Source of the DNA: Telmatactis stephensoni
Taxonomy: Eukaryota; Cnidaria; Anthozoa; Actiniaria; Isophelliidae
Direction of reading: 5' to 3'
Assembly (NCBI GenBank): GCA_029948255.1
Contig: JALIZF010001769.1
Location: forward strand, 62,001-126,000
Length of the DNA: 64,000 nucleotides
Positions 1 through 10,275 of this stretch are shown here, piece by piece. The notes below the pieces were generated by a model that saw only the letters and a program-made list of their open reading frames with translations, was not told the origin of the DNA and ran no database searches. The position numbers and the translations under genes were made by a program. The stretch's first letter is position 1; the number at the start of each line of letters is the position of its first letter.

Positions 1-724
1 CTGTGTTATATCGCGAACAACCAATCAATGGCAAGCGAAGCCCTACATGTAGGTAATTCCTGTTCGATAAATGCCAAGTTTCTTACAGTAGAAAACTAGT
101 AAACTTACTATAGTAGTCTAGTATGAAACGGCGATTGAAGAAGTCTACGGTCAACTCAACGATTTTAGGAACTGGCGGACGTAAGAACCGTAAAGTCACT
201 GTTCCTCTAACCGTTGAGAGAAACCTTGAAGCCGAGCCTTGGTCTTCCAGTAGTGGTACAGAAGCTGTAAGCGGTGTCGGCAATGACTTTCAAAAGCGAG
301 CAACGTCCACTTGTGCTTTAATTTGAAAGACGAACGCCTTTTTCAACTGGTCCAATCTTCGGCCAAAGCTGTTAAAAGTTCATTTTGCGAACCAGGCAAT
401 TCCAGAGGGGGCTGTATGCCTTCAATGCCAAGTAGCTGCAGCTTGTGTGAGATGCTCAGAGTGTGGTCCACACCAGTTATTTTGCCGAGAGTGTGCCTCT
501 ATTATCCATAAAAACAGGAATCAGTTTCACGTCCTAGAATTATGGCAGGTAAGTACCACTAATATTTAAGTTAATTTCGGCCTGAGTTTGAATTGCGTTT
601 CACGTACTGAGTGTCGATGTTTAAGCTTACATAAGTTATATCATGTGGATGGACTTCGGTCATAATTTCGCTGAAAAAAGAGAACTGGTAACACTTGATT
701 TGAGTGCTAAAGGTCCCGATAAAT

Positions 725-1255
725 CCGATAACCGATAAAAATTGATAATAATCATGATTAATCAATCGATTAATATCGGTTATCGATGAAAGTCGATAAC
801 TCAGAAATGTGTGAGTATTATTATTATCGATTAAGAATCGAATTTTAGAATCGATATTAAGTAAACCCCGTTGAGGGAAGTGCAGGCAAAGTACAGGGAT
901 TTGATCAAGAGCTGAAATTTTTAGTCAAAATCTCGAGGGTGGGGAAACAAACACAGATCAAATAAGCTTAATATTTATTAATATTTATGGGTTTCAGGAC
1001 CCAGAAAATGATCAAATGCCCGACCGGGGGGACTGCAAACGCTTTCAAATCCTTGTACTTTCCCCGCACTCCCCCACCCCCCACAGGGTTTACTTTGATA
1101 GGTGCATAATAATTGATTCTAATCGATATGGTTAGAGTAACTTGGGTTGTAAGTATCGATTATCATTGATTTCTGATATTAAGCAATCGTAATCAAGTGA
1201 TTAATATTGATTAATTCTATTAGTTTCCAGTGATCAATTTTTATCGATTGGTATG
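725..1255. repeat. Foldback with a nested short TIR element (859-1095)
   Basis: The inner unit starts AAGTAAACCCC at 859 and ends GGGTTTACTT at 1095. About 45 bp at each end are complementary, including AGTGC, GG and AAAGTACA blocks, so it is a 237 bp MITE-like element. Around it, the AT-rich stretch near 735 (CGATAAAAATTGAT) is complementary to that near 1235 (ATCAATTTTTATCG), giving a second, outer inverted repeat. No clear target duplication could be fixed. It lies in the intron of the KDZ-like fragment. Confidence -1.
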
Positions 1256-1912
1256 GCCGGGTATTAGCATTTTTTGGTAAAATTGGTTGTCCATGGGGAT
1301 AGTAGGTACTGCAGACAAATTTTATGTGCATGAAGTAATAGTGTTTAGTGCTGCTAATTTTCACTGCAGATAGTAGTTACTGTTACTGTTACTAACTTAA
1401 AGATTGCAGGCAAAAAAATGTAAGCTTTGTGACCAGCTTCAATCAATTAAGTGTGTAGACACTTTTTTTATGGTACATTTTTTTTGAGTACTATTTCTCA
1501 GCTTTCCATTTTAATACCATTTCACTAGTCTAGTTTCAGTCACTAAATGTTTTTATTTATAGTGGTCCACACCATTTAATAGCACTGGCTAGGTTACAGT
1601 GTGTCAATTTAAGACAGTAATGTCACTAGATTTTATTCTTAATTCTAGATCTAGTGATCCACACTTACTAATATTTATTACCTATGTACTAGATTGAATA
1701 GTCAGAGTGTCTGAGTTATTTTGAGGCATGCTAATTTTGAGACAGCATGTACTTATTTTGTTATTAGTTTTTAGTCAGTCACTTAATATTGTAGCACCTT
1801 AATTTAATATTGTGCTAATACTTTTTCATCAGCATGAACATTACTTATTTCTAGTGGTTGACACCAATTGTTAGTGCTTGCATGCACTTAAATCATTGTT
1901 TTACTTTTTTTA
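1256..1912. other. Intronic stretch without recognisable gene
   Basis: AT-rich sequence between the foldback and the SAP-cargo element. It has several scattered CTAGT/TAGTGxTCCACAC-like words but no regular array and no coding frame that I can support. Confidence -1.
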
Positions 1913-3601
1913 GGCTGCGTTCATAATGTATGCCAGAGGGGGGGGCAGGTGAAATTGAGGGGGGATCGGAAATTTTTTTATCCATTAATGGGGTGGATTT
2001 GAAAATTTCTATCAGAAAATTTGGGGGGATGGAAAATTTTTGGAAGAAGGATAACAAAGGGATAACAAAGTCAGACTTAGAAAGCTATTGTATTTCTAAC
2101 AGCATTATTACAGCTGGTTTCATGGAATTCAGATTACCGCATTAGGCTGCACAGATCTAGAAACGATAGCCATATGAATGAAGCAGAAAGAACAAATTCC
2201 GCCATTGGTGATGCACTAGCAGATGGGGGGACAATAGAGTGGCAAAAACACAAGTTGTTTGACGGTTTGACTGAGGAACAGATTTCAAACTTAACATTAA
2301 ATCTATTTGAGGAACACCAGCAGGATATCATGAGAAGAAATGCATTAGATGTGACAGAAGAAGTTGTCTTTCGATTGGATGGCGCTCCAGCACTTGGAGA
2401 ATTCATTGATGCTTATAGGTCACCTCTTGATAAAGAATACATACAGAATCGAGATGCCGATACTCCTGACACTGCCTATTTTCAGAAAGTATGTGACTTT
2501 TATGATAATCACTATACGAGAGGTGAACTGTACATGGAATATGTAAAGGATCGCTGCGAGATGAGGACAGGACATCGGTGCCCATTTTGTAAGAGAAATC
2601 CCTGGACAAGCTCCAAATTTAAGGGGATTCCTGCCACTCACCCAGATTACACCAAGCTCCCAAAGTTCAAATACAAAGATGTCTTCGAAACGACCCTAAC
2701 CCAAGATGAAAACAATACCATTTTGCGTGAGGTAGATGGCTTTCTGCCTCGAGCACAACTTAAGAAAGCATTTTCTCTTGAGAGCATTCATATAGAAGAC
2801 CCGGATAGCATAAAAAAATTCTCCGATACATATATCGTTGAAGAAGATCACATTAAATCCTACTTGAATCATCTTGTGTGTCTTCAAAGGTCCAAAGAAA
2901 TCCGCTCAAACCAACGGAAAAGAGATAAAGCTTATGCCGATAGCAAACTATATGAAGATTATGACTGGAAAGAGTTGGCATTATCTCGTGAATCCTTAAA
3001 GAAGCTTTCTGTTAAAGAGTTAGAAAAATACTTAAAGTACCACCAACTTTCCATAAAAGGAGTCAAGAATGACAAACTTTTGCGGATAATGGCACACATC
3101 AGTCTATCAAGTAATGACACTATTGACAAACCTTTGCAGTATAACTCTATTTCACAGAATGGAGTGGAGTATGAAGAAGAAAGTGAAGAAGATAGTGAAA
3201 ATGATGATGGTGAAGACGAAAACGAAATAGTTGCTGTTATTGAAAGCGAATCAGAAGAAGAGGACGATGCTGATATGGAAAGTCAAGATGAGTCTGAAGA
3301 GATGCCGTTGTTATATACTAAATCACTTGTAATGCACTCTCGATCCGGGAGACGATGTAGGCCCAGTACTTGGTATCAAGACTATCTTGCATAAGTAAAT
3401 ACCTTTGTTGTTCGGTAGTTTTATTCCAATGTAGATTCTAAATGGGAAGTGGTGTTGATAAGGGGGGAGTGCATAATTTTTTAGCCTTGCCTTGGGGGGA
3501 TCGCTATTTATTGGAGGACTTCAAGGGAGGTGTTAAGAATTATTTTGGCCATTTAAAATTTTCACCTGTCCCCCCCTCCGCCATACATTATGAACGCAGC
3601 C
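1913..3601 (+). mobile_element. Harbinger-like TIR element carrying a SAP-domain gene
   Basis: The left end GGCTGCGTTCATAATGTATG (1913) is repeated inverted at the right end (to 3601). The TIR extends about 45 bp through a G-rich tract and GCAGGTGAAA. The element is flanked on both sides by TTA (1910-1912 and 3602-3604). A 3 bp TWA duplication and a GG-starting TIR fit PIF/Harbinger targeting. The subterminal regions on both sides carry repeated G5-6 blocks next to ATTTT, which may be transposase binding sites. Length is 1,689 bp. The only gene inside lacks a DDE core, so mobilisation would need a transposase from elsewhere. Confidence -1.
2174..3394 (+). CDS. SAP-domain, zinc-knuckle-like acidic protein, 406 aa
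   Basis: A single uninterrupted exon inside the TIR element. The start at 2174 follows the left TIR region. Visible features are CPFCKRNPWTSSKFKG near residue 135 (a lone CxxC), a charged helical middle, and a SAP-like motif at about residues 275-312 (LKKLSVKELEKYLKYHQL followed by a GxKNDKLLRI helix). SAP motifs typically bind AT-rich DNA. There is then a long Asp/Glu-rich tract at about 325-375 and a basic C-terminus with RSGRRCRP. I know similar uncharacterised SAP proteins from corals but no assigned function. No DDE triad, YqaJ nuclease or Myb domain is visible. Either a captured host gene or an accessory protein; the intact frame argues for recent insertion or selection. Confidence -1.
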   Translation: MNEAERTNSAIGDALADGGTIEWQKHKLFDGLTEEQISNLTLNLFEEHQQDIMRRNALDVTEEVVFRLDGAPALGEFIDAYRSPLDKEYIQNRDADTPDTAYFQKVCDFYDNHYTRGELYMEYVKDRCEMRTGHRCPFCKRNPWTSSKFKGIPATHPDYTKLPKFKYKDVFETTLTQDENNTILREVDGFLPRAQLKKAFSLESIHIEDPDSIKKFSDTYIVEEDHIKSYLNHLVCLQRSKEIRSNQRKRDKAYADSKLYEDYDWKELALSRESLKKLSVKELEKYLKYHQLSIKGVKNDKLLRIMAHISLSSNDTIDKPLQYNSISQNGVEYEEESEEDSENDDGEDENEIVAVIESESEEEDDADMESQDESEEMPLLYTKSLVMHSRSGRRCRPSTWYQDYLA

Positions 3602-3771
3602 TTAGTGTTGTATTTATACATGTAATTGACTTGAAGTGATAGTTTTACATTTTAATGATTTCTCAGGACAGTAAGTTTATCCCCCTCTATCCTGATCATG
3701 GAGTTATAGGGTATGGCCACAATTGCCCAACTCAAATAAAAAAGCCAATGACTTTGATTTTCATTGTGAGT

Positions 3772-4865
3772 AAACTTGCAAGCTAATATTGTATATATTC
3801 TGAGGTATTATCAGTTTTAGTATTAAAATCATTTTGAGATTATTTCATTTCATTATTGCAGCCTAAAATAATTACTTAAATATTGAATCTTTAATTTCCT
3901 CGCAGCTGTAAGTTGTAGTTAAGCTTAGAATATTTATAATCGAATACTGTAAATAAGAATTATTCAAAAAGACAGTGCATTGTAAGCATTTATCAATACT
4001 AACAGTAAATTTGCTCCATAAAGTTTGGATCTTATCTGCCAACACTATTCACTATTGACTGGGCTTTGGAACATTTGTTAGTTTCTGTTGTGAGATTAAA
4101 CATTATTGACCCATACAGCATGCATATATGGCAAAAAAAACACAATTAGTACTTAAGAGCGAGATTCGCTAACTTTTTAAAATTCCTGGACAGAAGTGAA
4201 AATTCGAATTCAAGTTTATTTAACCAAAAAGATCCTTGTTGGCAACTATTTCCGAAAAGCACCTTTAAAAACCCCAGCGATTTTTTTATTTTCTGAAAAA
4301 AAATTTTTTTTTCGAAAATACACCCTGGTGCCTTCCGGGCGCCGGCTGGAAATAGTCAAAATTGTGCATCTTTATGGCGCTGTAACGTACTAGCAAAAGC
4401 TCCACAATTTATTGTTTTAACCGTGCATAAACAATCCCTTTCTCTTTGTTTAGCTGTAAAAATAATTTCAGAAAGTTTACTTTTCCTAGTTCTTATGGTT
4501 CTCTGAATTCACCTCACTCGATCGATCTAAAATTAGACGAAATTTTTAGCATTTTTTGGACTTTATATCTCAAAGAGTATTTCTTTCCAGATTCAAATCT
4601 CTGACCCAAAGTAAGGTCCATCACTCTAGTATCACTGCATTAAATGTCATTTTTGGCCCGTTAAATCCCACTTAGCAAGAGCGGAGAAAGTGAGAGCTAT
4701 TTTTAGCAAAGTCAATAATTTGTCACGCAATGCACGATTCGCGTGACAATCCAGAAAATACTTGAAACATTGAAAACACTGTACTTTTTGCTTCAGCAGC
4801 CTATTTCTAAGCATTTATTATCGCTTGCATGACTGTTGGTGCCCTAATCGCAAGAGCAAAGCTAA
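3772..4865. other. Stretch without recognisable gene
   Basis: AT-rich, unique-looking sequence after the second KDZ-like exon. I see no continuation exon, no TIR pair and no tandem array. Confidence -1.
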
Positions 4866-4915
4866 GCCAGATAAGGGAAGTCCACAAGAAAACAATCACC
4901 AAATCACACTAGACA

Positions 4916-7300
4916 GTGCGGTTTATTATGTTTATTACTAGTGAACGAGTCACTCAAGACAACGAAGGGGAATGGGTGTTGGAGACCAGCCAAGCAGTAG
5001 GTGAGCTAAAAAAAAAGAAGAACTGGAGTGCCCCCGGGCCAGATAAAATTGCCAACTTTTGGTGGAAACATGTGAAAATCGTACATGATGGTGTGGTGAA
5101 AGCCATTAAATCTATAGGCATGCACACTGAAGCATATCCATTATGGATTGCAGAAGGGAAGACCACCTTGATACCAAAGCCGGGGGCTTTCTCTAGTGAG
5201 AACCAAAGACCAATTACATGCTTGAACACAATCTATAAATGATTCACTTCATGCCTGCTGCAGCCGATGGATCAACACCTGTGTACCCATGGCCTAATGG
5301 AGGAGCAACAGAGGGGTGCAAAGCCTGGATGCAGTGGTACTGTGGATAATCTCCTAATTGATCAAATGGTTACTAAAGATTGCCACAGAAATAAGAGAAA
5401 TCTGAGTATGGCATGGGTCGACGTAAAAAAGGCCTATGATAGTGTCGATCACAGTTGGTTGGTGGAGATGATGCATATGCACAAGTTTCCCAAATGGTTA
5501 TGTAAAGCGATACACAACCTGTGTATGTGCTGGAATACAAGGATAGTGGCTAAAACGGCTCAAGGCTTTGAGAAGTCAAGCTCAATTCGCTTCATTAGAG
5601 GGCTACCCCAGGGTGATAGTCTTTGTCCAAGGTTGTTTACGTTGTGCATCAACCCAGTTGCGTGGAAACTCAGAGCTACGGAGGGATATCGCCTTTCCAA
5701 GCCCATTAGTACGAGCATTACACACTTGTTGTATATCGATGATTTGAAAGTATTTGCAGCTTCTGAGAGTAAGCTTAGTAGTATCTTAAAGTCAATAAGA
5801 TCAGCGATGTGTGACATTGGATTAGAATGGAATTCTAAGAAGTGTGCTGTCATCCACGTCAAAAGGGGAGAATGCCTAAATAGTGAAGGAGTGAAGCTAG
5901 ATGAGTCATCTTTGATAGCGTCCCTGAAAGATGGTGAAGAGTACAAGTTTCTAGGTCTTTCTAAGTCTTATCTACAAAGACTGGCAGTAATTTGGTCTAG
6001 TCCATTATCAGATCATAATAAAGTCACAGCATCAAATCAATATACTTTCCCTGTGATGGAATATCTGATGTGGACTTTAAAGTGGCCGATAAATGATTTG
6101 AAGAGCATTGACGGACAAGCAAGACAAATAATTGTTAATGGTGGTGGGAAGCACCCTGCTGGCTCCACAGCTCTGCTGTATTTGTCAAGGGACAGAGGAG
6201 GAAGAGGTCTGCGATCAGTGGAGCAAGAATATAAGAATATAAAGATCAAGGTGGCCTTAAAGTTATGCAATAATCCCGATGCAAGCATCCAACTCGTCAA
6301 ATAGTTTGAGGAACGATCAGTTAATCTTAAATACCAGTCTATTCTTAAAGATTCTGTCAAGTTTGCCACAGAGATAGGTCTCAACCTTTCTCTTGACTGC
6401 CCTGTTGCAAGATGTTACTCAGAAAATGGCGAGGAGATCCCCGAGAAGAAAATCAAATCAGTAATCAGGGAGGCATGCGAAGATAAGTTGCTGGAGACTG
6501 TGAGAGATGATAAATGGCAAGGAAAGTTCCTGAGCGCAAGACACGAGGATCAGGAACTAAAAGTTAAGAGTTGTTTTGCTTGGCTTAATGAGTGGCCAGC
6601 TTGTCCAACGTATACAGCAGCGGGAATGTTTGAGTTGTATGAACAACTCTTGCCCACCAAGATTTACTCTAAACACAAGACTCGTGTTACCCTGGAAGAG
6701 GATGTGATGTGCAGGTTATGTAATAAAGTACCGGAGACAATTGCACACATGTTAGCAGGTTGCTCAGCACTTGCTCAAAATAAATACCTAGAGAGGCACA
6801 ACGCTGCTCTGAAAGTTCTATTCTATGAAGTGTTACATGACCTAAAGTTACTCGAAGATGTTCCACCGTGGTACTCTCCATTGCCACCAAAGCCACACTA
6901 TGAATCGAGCAAGGCAGAGGCGTTTTGGGACATCCCTGTGTACGCCGAACATCACGAAGTGAGATCAAATAGAGTCGATGCCCGGATTGTTGATCATGTA
7001 AAGAAGAAGGTTTTGCTGATAGAAATTAGCTGCCCATGGATCCACAATAGAGGAAAGAAGGACGAAGAGAAGACGTTAAAGTATGGCCCGTTGCGGTGGG
7101 AGTTAAAACAAAGGTATCCAGAATACAAGATTGAACAGAATAATGTCATCACTGATGTGCTTGGAGGATGGAGCGAGGCAGTCGAGAGAGATAACATTGG
7201 TATCGTTGGGGAGAAAGCATCAAAGGTCCTAAAGAAGATGCAGAGGAGTATCATTTCCAGCTCACTGAACATTGCCAGAACATTTAAAGTATTGACTTGA
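4916..7300 (+). pseudogene. Reverse transcriptase-endonuclease polyprotein, two in-frame stops
   Basis: One reading frame spans the whole stretch, interrupted only by TGA at 5240-5242 and TAG at 6302-6304. RT motifs in order: NWSAPGPDKI, ENQRPITCL, MAWVDVKKAYDSVDHSW (motif A Asp), RGLPQGDSLCP, LLYIDDLKVF (catalytic pair), and YKFLG. Downstream is a CCHC-type knuckle, CRLCNKVPETIAHMLAGC. A restriction-like endonuclease follows: NRVDARIVDH and LLIEISCPW supply the acidic residues. The first stop (YK-stop-FTSC) could be a TGG to TGA change; the second (LVK-stop-FEE) fits CAG to TAG. Otherwise the frame is clean, so inactivation looks recent. Confidence -1.
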
Positions 7301-7377
7301 TGAACTATGAATGCATCTAATGTAGTTGTAATAATATTATTTCTGAGAACATTTAAAACATTGACTTAATGGAATTA

Positions 7378-8325
7378 CCCTGGGTACCAGAGGCCCGAGA
7401 GGGATTGGGGAGGAGAAAGAGAGGGGGAGGGGGCCTCTGGTCACACGAGCCGTTAACCTCACTTTCATGAAAGATTATGCAAATGAGGAGTTACAAACCG
7501 GTTTTGACAAGGTCAAATCAAAATGTCAAATGAGTAATCTAAAATCTCTGCTAAGAACTCACGTAAAAACTCCCTCAAATTAGTTTTAATTTTTCCTTCA
7601 TCTCTCTCATCTCTATATGATTTACACTTTGTAAATCCATGATATTTCTTTGCTGATTATTCTCGCGACTTCTGTGGACTGTGCATAAACACAAGAGAGG
7701 CCCTAAACTTGACGCTTATGGCCAACCGCTAATGACAAACGGCAATTTGATCTTATATTTTACCCTTACCCTTAAAACAATCCAACAAGCAAATAAAGAA
7801 CAAATCTCTTAATAACTGAAAAGACGAATGTCTTTACTCAAGTGTACCAACGGCTGAGGACAGATGACTAAAGGTCGACTAAAGTTTACCGTTCGTTGTT
7901 AGCCGTTTTCTCTTCCAGGGATCGAAATCAGTGAATGACTAACACATCTCTTCTCTGAGTAAAACTCAGCAAGGCTTGTTCTTGAACTGACTTAACTGAT
8001 TCCGAATCAATTCCGAACTATTCGTATGGAAACTTTTCTAGTGACGCTTCTACGGCTTTCCTTCTTTCAAGAAGAAAGACAAGCTTGTCGTCGCTCGTGT
8101 CAGATGCCATCTTTGTTTTGCCAGGCTTGTAAAACCGGTTACGATACCAGTCATCCTGATCAACCAATCACTTTGCTGTTTCTTTCACAGAAATCTTGTC
8201 AACCAATGAAATTCCGAGTTCAGATTTTGAACTCATGAAAGTGAGGTTAACGGCTCGTGTGACCAGAGGCCCCCTCCCCCTCTCTTTCTCCTCCCCAATC
8301 CCTCTCGGGCCTCTGGTACCCAGGG
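7378..8325. mobile_element. 948 bp TIR element, TA-flanked, non-autonomous
   Basis: Terminal inverted repeats of about 93 bp (7378-7470 and 8233-8325) start CCCTGGGTACCAGAGGCC and are nearly identical. TA flanks each end (7376-7377 and 8326-8327), consistent with a 2 bp duplication. It sits in the 3' UTR of RLE-LINE element 1. No coding frame inside is convincing. The interior at about 7690-7910 resembles the interior of the Harbinger MITE at 45452-45708 (shared CTTATATTTTACxCT and CAAATCTCTTAATAAC), so it may carry an older insertion. Confidence -1.
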
Positions 8326-8525
8326 TATGATGGAATATGAATGAATTTAAATGTAGTTGCAATAATATTATTTTATATTTCGAAGCATTATTTTATTTCC
8401 CAGCTCATTGAACATTGCCAGAACATTTAAAGTATAGGCCTTTATCAGCATATTTTTATTGGAATATTTCTTAACCTTTATTTATTTATTTATTTTCTTT
8501 CATTGAAGTTTCTTTGTATCTCTAA

Positions 8526-8558
8526 GACACATAGGTTACGCTTCGCGTCCTATGTGTC
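8526..8558 (+). other. Perfect-stem hairpin in LINE 3' UTR
   Basis: GACACATAGG and CCTATGTGTC form a 10 bp perfect stem around a 13-base loop, about 35 bases before the (TAA)n tail. A structured 3' end recognised by the element's own reverse transcriptase is known for R2-type LINEs. That role here is inference. Confidence -1.
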
Positions 8559-8593
8559 ATTGTAATTAGTGCATATAGACGTTAATAAACTGC

Positions 8594-8632
<39 letters not shown>
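8594..8632 (+). repeat. (TAA)n microsatellite at LINE 3' end
   Basis: About 13 uninterrupted TAA/ATA units directly follow the LINE 3' UTR. This is either the insertion target or the tail of the element. Confidence -1.
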
Positions 8633-9941
8633 TGTACAAAAATACACCAGTTTATCTAAGCTTGTCTTTCACTGGGCCTTCTATAATCAAATAAAAATTA
8701 AAATATAATATTTTAATCTATAAAATAATACTTGATGAAATATATAGGTCTAGGCTAGCTGTGTAATGTTGGTGAACATTAATACACATACTACAGGCTA
8801 GGAGGTCAATTTTCTCATTGTTTAAGATTTTTCAAAACAAAAGCAATAGTAATACAATAATAACAATAGATTGATGATGATGATGATAACTAACCTTCTC
8901 TTTCAGCTTTTCAATAGTGTTTTCAGCTTTTTTTTACTTTGTTGCTTATATCTTGCAGTGCATTGTTCGTTCTCACTAGTTCTTCGCTCTCCAATTTCCT
9001 TGCCCTCGACCAAGACCCAATATCAAAACGTCCTTTGCCACATATTGTAAACCTCAATAGTCAAGTATCACTTCCATAAGGAAGATCTCTTGAAGACAGA
9101 TAGTCTCTTTTTAATCTCAGTGATAGCAAGATGTACGCCAGTTCCTCTTCTTGACACACTTATGCCATAGTTATTTATGCTCAAATATTACTTGTGGAAG
9201 AACCCTGTTGAACTTGCAGATCCATGGACTTGAGTGAGAGGGTGGGTTAGCTAGGGTTAGCTAGTTTGCATGCAGTACTTTATCTTCTTGAATGCGTCTC
9301 TTGTCGCCTCTCTCTTAAAATCCTCTTGGTAATTTTTTCTCGAAAAAGGAAAAAATAAGGTCAAATGAGCAAAAACATAAACTAGAGCATATTTATGAAA
9401 ATTCTATCGTTTCATATTTTATCTGTTGGGCCTCACTTTTTTACAATAACTTCGTAAACATGATGCTATCTGAATTAAAAAGGCCTCTCATACATCAAAT
9501 GATGAACAATAGCAAACTTTGCAATTTTCGAAATCTTATTTTATGCAATAAAAAGTAGAGTAAAATACATACCTTTGGAAAGGCCATTCAAAGTGGAAAA
9601 AACGTAGCAGCTATCTTTGTCAGCCTCGTTCCAGTTTGACGAAAAAACGTCATTTCAACATAACCAATAGGGCCCCCACGAGAAACGGAAATCCAAGATG
9701 GCGGCACATTGGTCGCGCTAAAGTTTTGAAATAAGGGACACTGGTGACAATGTTGCAAAGCATGTGCGGAAATCCCCAGGGTGAAATGTGAGCAATATAA
9801 ACAGTACCAAAATCATACTATTCATATTTTCATTATTTCAATTTGTACTCTTAAGTAGTAAATGCTTCAATATTGTATACTAGTGTTTTCACACTAAAGT
9901 GTTGACATACTAACATTAATATGTACACCATTATCTTTCAG
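8633..9941. other. Stretch without recognisable gene
   Basis: Mostly AT-rich. A short (GATGAT)n patch lies near 8874-8888 and a CG-containing patch near 9650-9720 (CCAATAGGGCCCCC). It may be the regulatory or intronic space of the gene whose last exon follows, but nothing proves it. Confidence -1.
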
Positions 9942-10110
9942 ACTGTTAAGAGCTACTGCTTACAGATGGCTAATTAGGTGGATGTGTGGCTATAAAGGAT
10001 GGGACAACACAAGGCCACTGCCCACATGTATATATCATAGTCTAAGAAAAAAAATTATCTCCAGTTGCAACACTGGGTACTCCACTACTGGAGAAAGAGA
10101 AAAAAATTGA
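9942..10110 (+). CDS. Isolated terminal exon, P2X7-like C-terminal domain
   Basis: An acceptor TTATCTTTCAG is followed by a frame (one base, then CTG) that reads LLRATAYRWLIRWMCGYKGW, then DNTRPLPTCIYHSLRKK, then NTGYSTTGE, and stops at TGA 10108-10110. The pattern YR-x-x-I-RW-x-x-G, then LP-x-C, then a terminal aromatic Gly motif resembles the cytoplasmic P2X7-type domain found in many stand-alone cnidarian proteins. The upstream cysteine-rich exons that normally precede it are not visible. It may be an orphan exon of a gene fragment. Moderate to low confidence. Confidence -1.
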
Positions 10111-10275
10111 AATTAACATTTCTTTGTATTGTTCTCATCATGTCAATGTTTCTTCAAGTGATACAAAAATACTCTTTGTCAAAGTATAACTTTTATTTTG
10201 ACTGTAAACAAACCAATGGCAAACTGTGTGAGTGTATTGATGGATGAAGATCCACTACCACGAATAATCCAATTC

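Larger units (their letters stand above)
123..3765 (+). pseudogene. KDZ-transposase-like gene fragment, two exons
   Basis: Exon 1 runs from an ATG at 123 to 548 and ends at a GTAAGT donor. Exon 2 is 3667-3765, between a TTTCTCAG acceptor and a GTGAGT donor. Both are phase 0, and the join reads FHVLELWQ-DSKFIPLYPDHG. Residues encoded at about 411-540 form a cysteine cluster (CLQCQ, CVRCSECG, CRECASIIHKN) followed by FHVLELW. This resembles the zinc-binding N-terminus of Kyakuja-Dileera-Zisupton transposases, as does the NWSNLRPKLL stretch before it. An in-frame TGA at 324-326 separates the start from the zinc cluster, so this copy looks dead unless translation begins downstream. No catalytic core is visible after exon 2. 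The intron contains two mobile insertions. KDZ assignment is from memory of the family and is moderate. Confidence -1.
4866..8593 (+). mobile_element. 5'-truncated RLE-LINE (R4/Dong-like), element 1
   Basis: A retrotransposon body with reverse transcriptase and a C-terminal restriction-like endonuclease, then a long 3' UTR ending directly in a (TAA)n tract. The 5' part, normally with zinc finger or Myb DNA-binding domains, is missing: coding similarity begins just before the APGPD motif. The 3' UTR is interrupted by a TIR element (7378-8325). UTR sequence (GTAGTTG-AATAATATTATT, GAACATTTAAA) occurs on both sides of that insertion. Placement in the R4/Dong/HERO group is inferred from domain order and repeat targeting. 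Confidence -1.

Noticed and set aside
4196..4393. 65-codon frame with basic residues
   Set aside because: No motif, no splice context, and driven by a poly-A/poly-T stretch.
8168..8362. Open frame over the right arm of the 948 bp TIR element
   Set aside because: It is the translation of the TIR itself (GPRGIGEEKERGRGP) and repeats no known protein.
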